Origin: Cymodocea nodosa
Lineage: Eukaryota; Streptophyta; Magnoliopsida; Alismatales; Cymodoceaceae
DNA length: 64,000 bases
NCBI GenBank assembly: GCA_036874045.1
Contig: CM072335.1
Location: 5,972,001 to 6,036,000 of the forward strand
Direction: 5' to 3'
The translations under genes were made by a program, and so were the position numbers. Positions 49,100 to 59,779 of the stretch are shown here, in pieces. The first letter of the stretch is position 1; every line of letters begins with the position of its first letter. The notes under the pieces are model-generated. The model searched no databases. It was not told the DNA's origin and was given only the letters and a program-made list of their open reading frames with translations.

Positions 49100-50240
49100 T
49101 GTAGGATCGTCTGTATCACAAGAGGAGGGGTGAATTGTGTCTTTAGCAATTAAATACTAGCAGATAAAACAAGAGCACAAAACACTTGTAAATGAAATTC
49201 TATTCTTTTATTTCAAGACAGAATTTACAATATCTTTTCAACTCAATTCCCTTCTTGACGGTTTTGATACAGAAATGTTTGATATACAATTCGAATATAA
49301 CAATGAAGCTCTTATTGAAAACTAATTTCGAATTGTATAAAACCTGATCTTTCTTTGTCTTTGCTCAGCTTCTGTATCTCTTCTTCTCCAGTTGTCGAAT
49401 TTCCAGACTTCTTACATTTGCAGCTCCTTTTCTGAAATTGCTTGGAATTTCGAACTTCTTCTGATGTTGGAGAATTTTTTAGAATATGAATATTCAAACT
49501 TAACTTTTCAGTTAGGGATCTGGATTGAATATTCAGACTTGGTTTTTGAGATTGGGATCCTTTGTTGTAATGTAGCTTGTACTCTCTATTAGTAGTCGAA
49601 CTCTGCTGTCTTTCACGTTTAGCATGTTCATCCACTTAATCCACAATCCATAATCCACGTACTAATTTTCTCTTTAATCCAAATTGCTTTTTATTTGAAT
49701 TTCCACGATCTCCACTTCGTAGATTCACCGAAACTTTATCTTCCTGGAGTCTTGTAGAATATCTTCTAAGTCTTCGATTTAGTCGAACATTTATCCTTTA
49801 AGTCCTATAAAAACTCGAACACTTATCCTTTAACTCTTCGAGTTTTTACACCTACAAAACACGTGACTAAACAAAGAAATTTATCTGTTCGTTAGTCCTT
49901 TTATAAAACTCGAATAGTTATCTAACTATTCGATTTTACATTACCGAACGCACATGGAAAACACGTGACAACTTAAAACATTAAAAACACACGTGCAGAT
50001 AACTTAACTATACGAGTTTTTAACATAAAGTATTTGACAAAAATGAAACGTTAACTATCCGAAACGTTAACTATTCGAAAGTTTAACTATTGCAAATCTA
50101 ACTCTTCGGAAATCTTTAATTTATCCGACATAAAACTGAAACTTTCCGATAATTTGTTAACTATTATACTTAGAGAATATTATGTAGACTTATTTAAATA
50201 CGTTAATAAAGCATATATCATCAAAATTAAATACCTAACA
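49100..50240 (-). repeat. 3' LTR of element A
   Basis: 1141 bp, TG...CA ends (in plus orientation TGTAGGATCG to CCTAACA). It matches 59780-60967 with about 3 to 4 percent base differences by eye in the first 700 bp, mostly transitions, and is 47 bp shorter. A U3 array of inverted repeats lies at 49780-50170. Reading frames inside the LTR are not genes. Confidence 0.95.
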
Positions 50241-50258
50241 ATCTCCCCCCTTTTGATG
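50241..50258 (-). promoter_or_regulatory. Polypurine tract of element A
   Basis: On the minus strand CATCAAAAGGGGGGAGAT abuts the 3' LTR. It serves as the plus-strand DNA primer in reverse transcription. Two further C-rich runs in plus orientation (near 50292 and 50335, CTCCCCCTTT) look like duplicate tracts. Confidence 0.9.
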
Positions 50259-50566
50259 ATGTCAAAACCTAATAAGTCACATAATTTATATCTCCCCCTT
50301 TTTGGCATTATAAAAAAGTAAACAAACTATTTTCTCCCCCTTTAGGAAGTTAAGTTTTATAAATGTAAGGAAGAATATCTTACTAAGTATATATTAATCA
50401 AAATGATAGTTTCAAACATACATAGAATTTATGGATTAAGCATAAACTGTTTAATATCATAAATTGTGAAAAATAATCACATAACATTAAAATCAGTAAA
50501 CAGTTTACATAATAGTTTTGGTTACAAATTACAAAAAGTAAATCATGGAATACATAATTTGTATAA

Positions 50567-51400
50567 TCACAAGCCTCTTTGTCTTTGAAAAATATCAATC
50601 AGAGTATCTGAAATTTTCTTTGCAATTTATGTACTAACTCTACTTATCTGATCAATTACTACTTGATCTAAATTATTTTGTGAAACTTGTGAAGGTTGCT
50701 GTAAAAATTCAGTATGTATGTCTGTGTGTATACCTGTATTTATATCTGTATGTTGCTGTTGTTGTTTTGAAATTGTGTTGATTGTTGCTGTTGCTGTTGT
50801 GACTGTGTTTGCCTATCCAATTGTTGTCGGACTACAGGTATATCTGTTGCCTGGTATTTTTGGAGTTCCCTTGCAGAGAAAGATCTTGATTTTAATCTTT
50901 TCTATGGCCAAGGTGTAATATTTGTTTGACTTGCCACAATTCTCAAAATTGTATCACCATAAAATAATTTACTTTGCAAATGTAAGATATGAGAAATAAA
51001 AATATCATACCAGTTCACTTGTATATGGTTAATTAATGCATATGTAGCATAAAGACAACATCTGCCCCATGACCAAACCTCTAAAATAATGAAGCATGCA
51101 ATATTTTCGCAATAAAACGTGCTTGGCCATTTAAGTCATTTAGTAATCTCAATGGTTTGTTGGTAGTTGGATCTTTGGCTAAACTTTGAATGTCTAATCC
51201 CAAATGATAAACTTGTTTTCTTTCTAATAATTTAACTCCTTCATTTTTAAGACCAAATACTTGATAAAGTAAATCTGGAGTTAAATATATTCGATTCGAC
51301 CCATACTTGCACATGCTTATTACAATGGGCACCATGCGCTTGAGGTTATAAATGTAAAATTTGTGCTTTTGCCGTTAATTTAACAACACATAAAAGCGTT
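50567..51400 (-). pseudogene. Third ORF of element A downstream of pol (env-like / plant transposon protein domain-like)
   Basis: Minus-strand translation gives YGSNRIYLTPDLLYQVFGL, LNDLNGQARFIAKIL, then in another frame CLYATYALINHIQVNWYDIF and LFYGDTILRIVASQTNI, and a Gln-rich stretch (QSQQQQQQS, near 50770-50810), ending at a stop at 50567-50569. The arrangement of a LTPxLLxxxFGL block, a region like INWxxIF and a YGxxITRIL-like block recalls the so-called putative plant transposon protein domain found in the extra ORF of SIRE-type copia and some gypsy elements. At least one frameshift and several stops. The function of this ORF in intact elements is not established. Assignment is from memory of motif style. 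Confidence 0.5.
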
Positions 51401-52501
51401 ACAATAAGAGATGAATTATTATATGAGAAATTGCTCCCCCTACATAAATGTAGTGTAAAGAATCTATGACGTACTTAATGTGGGTTGCCAAGCCGTAAAT
51501 AGATTTAGCTTTAAAAGGTCAAATAGCTTACTTAAAGAGGATGCTAAGCCTTAAATAGGTTTGAGTCTTTTTTTTTTAATATAATTTGAATTAAATATAG
51601 AAATAAGTAGTAGAGTTAACAATTTAGACTTTCTGGCTTTTATTTTATTCAGTTTACAAAAGATAATTCATAGAGATATACCTTCAGAAACTTAAAAGAA
51701 TTCAATAATGATTACACAACTATAAGACAATAAATATCGTACATTATGTGTAAAGATTTGATAATAACAAAAAAATAACAAGGATTATATGCACAGATTA
51801 TGGCAAGATTGTTATAATACCTTGAAAGATAAATTAAGCTTAGTACATTGCCCCTTTTTTTTGTTTATATTCATATATATATATTATGCATTACCTCCCA
51901 CAATATCATCTTTTTACGTGACCACAATCCCTTGCTTAGGGAAAAGATAACCAGTTAATGACAAGTGAGAATAGGTAATTTTTTATTATTATTTAAATAT
52001 AATCTGAATTACTTGCAAAATGAGTTTTCAGTCAGCACATCCCAAACCAGTTGGTTTAAGTGACTAGGGTTTAAGATCCCCCAACGGACTTAATTACTCA
52101 AGTAATTACAGACAAAAACAAACAAAAAATAGAACAAGACAATAAATTAAATTAGAGGCAACCGCAAGACTTAATTTTTCTAACAGAATGTTAATAACTG
52201 TCCTTTAATAAAAAGTACATACTTTCTATGTATTTTCCTGTTAAAATCTCTGTAATAGCATAGACATAAGTAAAAAAAAATATAGTTGGCACTCATATTG
52301 AATCAATTTAACTGTCCTTAAGTAATCTTTTCTGAAATTTTCTTAAATAAATTAACTTCAATAAAAATCAGAATTTCATAAATTCTTAACTATTAGAAAA
52401 TTGTAATTCGAAAATAGATGTTTTGTTTTTGTTTTTAATGATAAAGACATTAAATTCTAAAACTACCTTATAACAAACCAAAATATAATGAACAGGACCA
52501 T

Positions 52502-53753
52502 TTAAATATCAGATAACCTATAGATACCAAGTTCTAATCGTAATTTTGAGAAAGTATTTTCATCTAAGGGTTTTGTAAATAGATCTGCTAATTGTTCTAT
52601 GGTAGGAACAAAGTTTAATACTATTTTTCCTTTTATAACATTATCCCTTAGAAAATGATGTCGAACTTCTATATGTTTTGCTCGTGAATGTAACACAAGA
52701 TTTTTTAGATAAACTTATTGTAGAACTACTATCACAGAAAATCTTAGTTGGTTCATAGTCTAAATTAAAATCTTTTAAGGTTTGTCTGATCCACAGGATT
52801 TGAGCACAACAAAGTGCAGCAGCTATATATTCGGCTTCAGTTGTAGATAATGATACACAATTTTACCTTTTGCTGAACCATGACACTAAAGAATTACCTA
52901 AGAATTGACAAGTGCCATTGGTGCTTTTTCTTTCAGATTTACATCCTACGAAATTAGCATCACTATAACCTACTAAGTTTAAAGAACTGTGTTTAAAGTA
53001 AAACAATCCGAAATTGATGGTTCCTAATAGATATTTAAAAATTCGTTTAACAGCAAGTAGGTGTGATTCCTTAGGATTCGATTGATATCTAACACAAGTA
53101 CACACACTAAACATAATATCTAGTCAGCTAGCTGTTAAATAGAGTAATGAACCAATCAAACTTCTATATTGTTTTACATCTACAGTTTTTCTAGAGTCAT
53201 CTTTATCCAACTTGGTGATAGTACTCATTGGTGTATTCTTTGTTTTAGTGTTGTCTAAACCAAACCTCTTTAATAAATCTTGAGTATATTTTTCTTGTGA
53301 AATAAAAGTACCATGATCTAATTGCTTAATTTGTAAGCCTAGGAAAAATGATAGTTCACCCATCATACTCATTTCAAATTGATTAGTCATGTCTTTCGAA
53401 AAGGACTCAACTAATTTATCATTTGTTGCTCCAAATATGATGTTATCTACATAGATTTGAACTACTAATATATCTTTTTCGATCTTCTTGATAAAAAGAG
53501 TGTGATCTGCCTTTCCCATAGAATACCCTTTTTCCACAAGAAATTTAGATAATCTTTCATACCAAGACCTAGAAGCTTGTTTAAGGCCATATAGTGCCTT
53601 CTTAAGCTTGTAAACATACTTAAGATGTTTTGAATCTTCAAAACTTAGAGGTTGTTTTACATACACTTCTTCTTTTAGATATCCATTTAAAAAAGCAGTC
53701 TTAACATCCATCTGATATAATTTGAAATCCATATAACAAGCATAAGTTAACAA
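52502..53753 (-). pseudogene. Reverse transcriptase (main part) and RNase H of element A
   Basis: From 53753 downward: [38 protein letters not shown], then [12 protein letters not shown] where the family has YVDD; the second catalytic aspartate is asparagine (codon at 53442-53444). Then [29 protein letters not shown] stop or frame break near 53120 is followed by RNase H with GYSDANFVGCKSERKSTNGT (52863-53114) and, after another break, HSRAKHIEVRHHFLRD and ADLFTKPL (52502-52696). The catalytic change alone predicts loss of polymerase activity. Confidence 0.9.
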
Positions 53754-53827
53754 AATTCGTATTAATTCTAGTCGAGCAATAGGAGCAAATGTTTCATCAT
53801 AGTCAATTCCTTCCTCTTGCTTGTAAC

Positions 53828-55829
53828 TGTTAGGACCCTAGTATTTTGATAATGCAAAACCTATGTGAGGAAACATATTGTATTACACAGTTAAGTTAGT
53901 GCAGCATTAGATCAGAAGGCATATAGAACAAATTTCATGTAGATGAACAGATGGAGAAGTTTCCAGATAATACTGCCTTAAAGTTACAGGAAAATTGGAC
54001 AGTTACAAGTCCGAAGAGTAAGTTTAAAGCAGCAGCAATACTATCGGATAGTTAGAAGAATAACTATCTAAAATTGTAAAGCCTTCGGAGAGTTATTTAA
54101 TCAGATAGTTAAGGGGATTGAATGATCGGATAGTTAAGGAGTTAACTATCCGGAAGCTTAAAGGACTTTTCGGAGAGTTACAGGTATAACTATCTGAAAG
54201 TTAAGTCATTCAATAAACCATGTGCAGAAATACAGAACGGAAGCTTAAAGGACTTGTCGGAGAGTTAGATAACTATCCGAGTTTTCTTTTCAGAGAGTTA
54301 GATAACTATTCGAGGTTTTCGGTAAGTTACAGGCATAACTTTCCGGAACTTAAGTCATTTTATTACGCACGTGCAAAATGGAGAAGCCGGTAGTTGAAAG
54401 CTTAAAAGGGAAAATCGGAGAGTTAGATAATTATTTGAAATTTCAAAGAGAGTTTCGATAAGTTACATTTTAACTATCCGAAACTTAAGTTATTGAAATT
54501 GCCACGTGTAGAATTCTAGAAAGAAGATCATTTTAGTTTTCAGAGAGTTAGAAAGATAACTATCCGAAATTTCAAGAGAGTTTCGGTGAGTTACAGTTTA
54601 ACTATCCGAAACTTAAGTCAGTGAATTTCCCATGTGTAGAATTCCAGACAGATGCTCAAATGGGTTTTCAGAGAGTTAAAAAGATAACTATCCAAAATTT
54701 CAAAAGAGTTTCGGTGAGTTACAGTTTAACCATCCGAAACTTAAGTCATTGAATTTCCCACGTGTAGAATTCCAAAGAGTGGCTCAAATAAGTTTTCGGA
54801 GAGTTAGAAAAATAACTATCCGAAATCCTGAAGCATTTCGGTGAGTTATAGGGATAACCTTCCAAAACTTAAGTCAACCTTTATGCACATGCTGAATTAA
54901 AGCAATCGAAAAGTTAACAGAGACAAACTATCCGACAAGTACATAACTATTCGGTGAGTTACAGTTATAAGTATCCGATTGGATGATAGCTCACATTTAA
55001 ATATTCTGGAATCCTACCTGGCAGTTAAGGTTAAGTGATCTTTCAGATACTCTTCGGAGAGTTGCATAGCTAACTATCCGAAGAACAGGAAAATCGGTAA
55101 GATATCTTGAAACGATTTTCTAAATGGTCACTTACCGTATTAGGACTTGAGGCTAATCAAGTACAGTAGAATACATTCGTTGGAAGAAAATATGATCGTT
55201 GTACATATCAGGTATATATACAAGATACAGACAACGGATTTAGATAGCTTTTTGCTCATATACATACAGAGATACAGTATACATTGCAGATCAATTACTG
55301 ATATAGAAGAAAGCTCAAATTCAGTTCAACAAAGAATCGATTGAAAGATGGATTTACAAGAAGATTCTTAAAACTCTCTATGTGCTGAAAGTCTGATCCA
55401 AGAAGGATCATTTGGTTCGTGGCTTCAACCTAAAAGCTACATTCAGTTGTTGGTTTGAGTTCGACTTGAAAACTCAAGAGGTTGGTTTTCTGGAGTTTAT
55501 ACCTGAAAACTTCTAAGTGTTGGTTTTCTGGAGTTTATACATGAAAACTTCTGTGTGGTTGGTTCTTGCTTCGACCTGAAAGCAAGTGTATAAGTGTTGA
55601 GACACTTAGTGAAGCCCAAGTGACCCTTGGGGGTGGACTAGTCGAGTTGGTGAACCACCTAAAATTCTCTTGTGTTTCTTACCTTTATTTTCGCTGTGCA
55701 TGATATTTTTATTTGATTATTGCTTGTGCAAACTGATTAATCAAATTAGTTAGTAAAGTGAAAAATAGGCATAAATTCACATTATTCTCCATTCACCCCC
55801 CCCTTTAGTGAAGCCATTCATTCTTAATA
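53828..55829 (+). mobile_element. Solo copia LTR, 2002 bp, inserted in reverse transcriptase of element A
   Basis: Perfect 5-bp target duplication GTAAC at 53823-53827 and 55830-55834. The LTR starts TGTTAGGACCC, like the LTR of element A, and ends CACCCCCCCCTTTAGTGAAG followed by TTCTTAATA; the last bases are TA in place of the usual CA. A TATATATA box lies near 55213. The orientation is opposite to element A. There is no internal sequence, so it is a solo LTR. Removing it with one target copy closes the RT frame (ARLVAQGY followed by [10 protein letters not shown]). Confidence 0.93.
54000..55100. repeat. Array of about six 128-149-bp repeats, each with two hairpins and a CACGTG-type box
   Basis: CACGTG-type hexamers lie at 54219 (CATGTG), 54368, 54503, 54631 (CATGTG), 54759 and 54886 (CACATG); spacings are 149, 135, 128, 128 and 127 bp. 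Each unit carries a first inverted repeat (TTTTCGGAGAGTTA ... TAACTATCCGAAA), a second (AGTTTCGGTGAGTTA ... TAACTATCCGAAACTT), then ACTTAAGTCATTGAATTTCC, the hexamer and TAGAATTCC. The three central units are the most alike. The array occupies U3, upstream of the TATA box near 55213. CACGTG is the core of plant G-box elements bound by bZIP and bHLH factors; whether it acts here is inference. Confidence 0.88.
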
Positions 55830-55834
55830 GTAAC

Positions 55835-57265
55835 CTTGAGCAACTAATCTAGCTTTATTTTTAACTATATGTCCATCTTGATCTACTTTGTTTCTAAATA
55901 CTCACCTTGTTCCAATTATGGACTGATTTTTAGGTGGTGGAACTAGATCCCATACCTCATTTCTTATAAATTGATTTAACTCATCTTGCATAGCTAAATA
56001 CCAAAATTCATCTTCTAAGGCATCTTCAATTTTCTTAGGTTCTAGTAAAGAAATAAATGAATAAGCACCACAGATGTTGACTACTGATGACCGAGTCCTA
56101 ACTCCTTGATTAGGATCACCTATTATCTGATCAATAGGATGAGATGAAGCATAACGCCAATTTCTATGTTGTTCCACATTTTCTATAGGTATGACATTAT
56201 TTTCTTCTAAATTTTCATCATTCAAACTTAGATTTCTTATTTCGTCAAATAATCTATCAATTTCTCTGTCAACATCATTTGGTACTATTTCTAGGAAAAT
56301 TTCTAAATCAAAGTTTTCAGCATGTCTTAAATCCAAATGAGAATTTTCATGAAATTTCACATGTAGGGTTTCCTCAATGGTTTTTTTGATTTATTATAAA
56401 TTCTATATGCTTTACTTCTAATGGAATAACCAACAAAAATACCTTCGTCCGATTTGGCTTTAAATTTGTCTCTTCGTTCCTTAATGTTTAAAATAAAACA
56501 TTTACACCCAAAGGGTTTTAAATAACTTATTTTGGGAACCCTGTTATATCATATCTCATAAGGAGTTTTATCTAAAATTGGTCTTAAATGTACTCTATTT
56601 ATAACATAGCATGCTGTATGAACTACTTCTGCCTAGAGAAATAGGGGTAACTTATTCTCATTTAACATGGTTCTAGACATTTCCTGAAGTGATCTATTTT
56701 TACGTTCTACTATCCCATTTTGTGAAGGAGCTCTTGGAAATGAGTACCTATGATCTATGCCTAATTCTTCACAAAAGGTGTCCATTTGATCATTATCAAA
56801 TTCTGTACCATGATCACTCCTAAGTTTTTGAATTTTAACATTTTGCTCATTTTGAACTTTATTACAGAATATTTTAAATATTTCAAAAACTTCAGTTTTA
56901 TTAACTAGAAAATAGACCCAAGTGAATCTAGAATAGTCATCAACTAGTACGAAAGCATAATGTTTACCTCCTAGACTGGTTGTTCTAGTTGGTCCAAATA
57001 AATCCATATGCACTAGTTCTAATACTCTTTTGCTTGTTATTTCATTTAAGCTTTTAAAGGATGTTTTATGTAATTTACCTAGTTGACATGCATTACACAT
57101 AAACTCTTTCAAGTACTTAATACTAGGTAAACCTCTAACTAGATTCTTTTTATATAGCTTTTGTAATAATTTTAAGTTTGAGTGTCCTAGCCTTCTATGC
57201 CATAAAATGACTTTATCTGATTTTGCAATTAAGCAAGCATTGTCTTTAATAATATTAGAAGGCAA
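55835..57265 (-). pseudogene. Integrase, linker and start of reverse transcriptase of element A
   Basis: From 57265: VILWHRRLGHSNLKLL and CNACQLGKLHKTSF form the zinc-binding pre-integrase region. The core has LVHMDLFGPT, KLRSDHGTEFDNDQMDTF and SQNGIVERKNRSL, so the D, D and E of the catalytic triad are all present. A TAG at 56633-56635 replaces the conserved tryptophan before AEVV. A second stop (TGA near 56550) also sits at a usual tryptophan. Then the linker with HRNWRYASSHPIDQIIGDP, FWYLAMQDELNQFIRNEVW, a stop (TGA near 55901) at a tryptophan, and VFRNKVDQDG with KARLVAQGY before the solo LTR. Confidence 0.9.
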
Positions 57266-57283
57266 ATTTAGAATACAAACAGA

Positions 57284-57622
57284 TCATTTCTTGTATGTAG
57301 TGAATAAAATTTCATTTGTAGACATGTCCATGATTTTATAGGAATCTTTTTCAAAAATTACTTTGTAAATCTTCATTAAAACAGGAACACTCAATAAATT
57401 AAAACCTAAGTTTTCTACTAATAAGACATCATTTATAAAGCATTTCTCAGTTACCTGAACCTTGCTAGACCCAAGGATATTTGTTTTGCTTTTATTTTCA
57501 AAGGTAATTTGTCTATTCTTGGTCTTTATTATTTCTGTAAGTAATTGTATATCTCTAGTCATGTGGCTGGATGCTCCAATGTCCATTATCCATTTTGATT
57601 TGTGTACCTTCAAAATAGTCAA
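57284..57622 (-). pseudogene. Aspartic protease of element A
   Basis: The active-site block reads WIMDIGASSHMTRD; the family normally has DSGASSHM, so the residue after the catalytic aspartate is Ile. Then INDVLLVENLGFNLLSVPVL, the typical copia protease C-terminal part. A stop follows before the pre-integrase region. Confidence 0.88.
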
Positions 57623-59626
57623 AAAGAGATTTTATCTCTTGGAACCCATTTTTGAGTGGGTCCAAGAATTTTAGAGAGTTATATCAAAATAATCCATATT
57701 TTTAGATTTCAATTTATCTATTTTCTGATAATTATTCTTGCGTTTCTTTTTCTTAGTCTTATAATTATCAGAACATTTGTCTCTATGTAAACCAGAGTTG
57801 AAATTTTCATTTCTAACATTACTTGATTTCCAATATCCGATATTCTTTAAATATGAAGAAAATTGATCAAGAATATTAAAATTCTCAAATGTCTTAGCTT
57901 GATTCTTCTAAAGATTTCTTTTGAAATTCTTGCATCGTGTGCTATCATTTATATGCTGCATTTTATCAACTTGCACATATTTTTCTCCCTTTTTAATCAC
58001 ACACGGAATAGTTTTTCTCTTACTATTCTTAGTATTGGAAATAAAGACATTATTTTTAGCAGTACCATCATGTAATATATAATTTTCAGAAGATGCATCG
58101 TGTAAACCAATACCATGTTTTTCTACATTTGATATTTTACTACTAAGTTCATTTGTTATAGTTTGACTGTTATTCCATTTACTTAATATAGCCTTTTGAT
58201 CGCAGCCTTTAATCTTTAACACATCAATTTCTGAATTTAAATCAGTAATAGTCAGTTCCAGTTTTTCAATTTCACAGATCATTTTCTTCTTATCAGCAAT
58301 TAAATTTTCACAATCAGCATGCAATTTTCTTTCTATAACAGTGAACTTTAAAATTTCCTGAGCATGCCTTTGATTTTCTTCTTTAAATTTATTCAACGTA
58401 GAGTTCAGAAAATCAATCTTATTTTCAGATTCATCTAGCATTTTCCTAGTGTCCTTTCTTTCTATTTTGACTTTCTTATATTTTCTAGCCAATCTATTGT
58501 ATTCAACAAGTAATCCATCAAAACTATCAAAATTTGCATTTTGATCAGAGGATACTTCATTGGATTTTGCCATAAAGCATACATTTGCCAGATTTTCTTC
58601 TGAATCTGATGTTGATGAGGATTCGTTGTCTGATGTTGAATCCTTTGTTTCTTCAATTTGTGAAGCTGAAGAGTCATCCCATGTCACTTTAAGCACCCTT
58701 CTCTTTCTAAATTTCTTATTCCTAAAATTCCTCCTCGAATTCTTCTTATCTTTGTTGAGAGGACAATCAGTTTGAAAGTGACCCGGCTTGTTGCACTTGT
58801 AGCATATACTTTTGTCTTTCATGAATGACTTCTTCTCTATATCTCCAGATGTCTTTGCTGACCTGAAGTTCCTGCATTTCTTCAACAGATTTCTAAATTT
58901 TCTGGTCAACAACAGTAAATCATCGTTAGAATCAGTGACTTCTGAGACTTTATCAGCCTTAAAAGCTAGACCCCTTCTAGGATTTTTCCCTTTTGGATCT
59001 AAATGTTGTACTTCATAGGCTGTTAGATTTCCTATGAGATCATCAAGAGTATATGTATTTAAATCTTTGGACTCTTCAATAGATGTTGTCTTTTGAGCAC
59101 AAATTTTAGTTAAATATCTAATGATCTTTCTTACCAAGTCTTTTTCCTCGAATTTCTTGCCTAAAGATTTTAATGAATTTACAATCTCAAGAAAATAGGA
59201 AAACATGTTAGAGATACATTCATTTTCTTGCATTTTAAAAAGCTCATATTTATGTACTAACATATTGATCTTAGATTCCTTGACTTGATTAGTACCTTTG
59301 TTGGCAACTTCTAATGCATGCCATATCTCCTATGCAATTTGATATGCAGAAACTTTATTAAATTGATCATGAGATAAAGCACAAAACAAGATGTTTAAAC
59401 CTTTAGCATTCATTATCATTCGCTCCTTTTCATCAAAAGTCCAAGTATCATATGGAGTCGTAAGGAACACTATAGGATTGCTAATTATATGCCATAGTTT
59501 GAAATCAATTGACTGAAAGAATACTTTCATCCTATATTTCCAGTAGCCATAATTGCTACCTTCGAACATAGGAGGACGATTAGTGGTCTGTCCTTCAATC
59601 ATAACTAAGATTTCAGAATTATCCAT
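57623..59626 (-). pseudogene. Gag of element A
   Basis: ATG at 59626. N-terminus with RPPMFEGSNYGYWKYRMKVF, LNILFCALSHDQF, stop TAG at 59330-59332, then a long open stretch (59263-57908, 451 codons): HKYELFKMQENECIS, a LVRKI block, a CCHC knuckle (CYKCNKPGHFQTDC) near 58763-58806, an acidic Ser-rich part, then a long coiled-coil-like part up to a stop at 57908-57910. Further stops lie between there and the protease. It is closer to the family consensus and less damaged than gag of element B. Confidence 0.88.
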
Positions 59627-59763
59627 TTTAAACAGATGATTTGAAGTAAATGATAGGAAAAACCGATTCCTAAATAGAGAAATGAAGGCTTTTCGGATGC
59701 TTTAAACAGTTTAAGTGCACTGATACTAGTTGTAGCAGAGTGTAGTAAATAAGTGAAAAATAG

Positions 59764-59779
59764 GTGTTCTGATACTAGT
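59764..59779 (-). promoter_or_regulatory. Altered primer binding site of element A
   Basis: On the minus strand the LTR end CCTACA is followed by AC and TAGTATCAGAAC, where the initiator tRNA-Met site is TGGTATCAGAGC; two G-to-A changes. The phrase CTACAACTAGTATCAG recurs 52 bp further into the element (59718-59733), as if the LTR/primer-site junction had been partly duplicated. Confidence 0.7.

Noticed and set aside
49312..49635. 107-codon minus-strand frame, partly repeated at 59992-60177
   Set aside because: Both lie inside the LTRs of element A and differ by stops; shadow of LTR sequence.
54000..55100. CRISPR-like array
   Set aside because: Regular units exist, but they are diverged inverted repeats in an LTR of a plant retrotransposon, with no constant direct repeat and unique spacers, and no cas genes.
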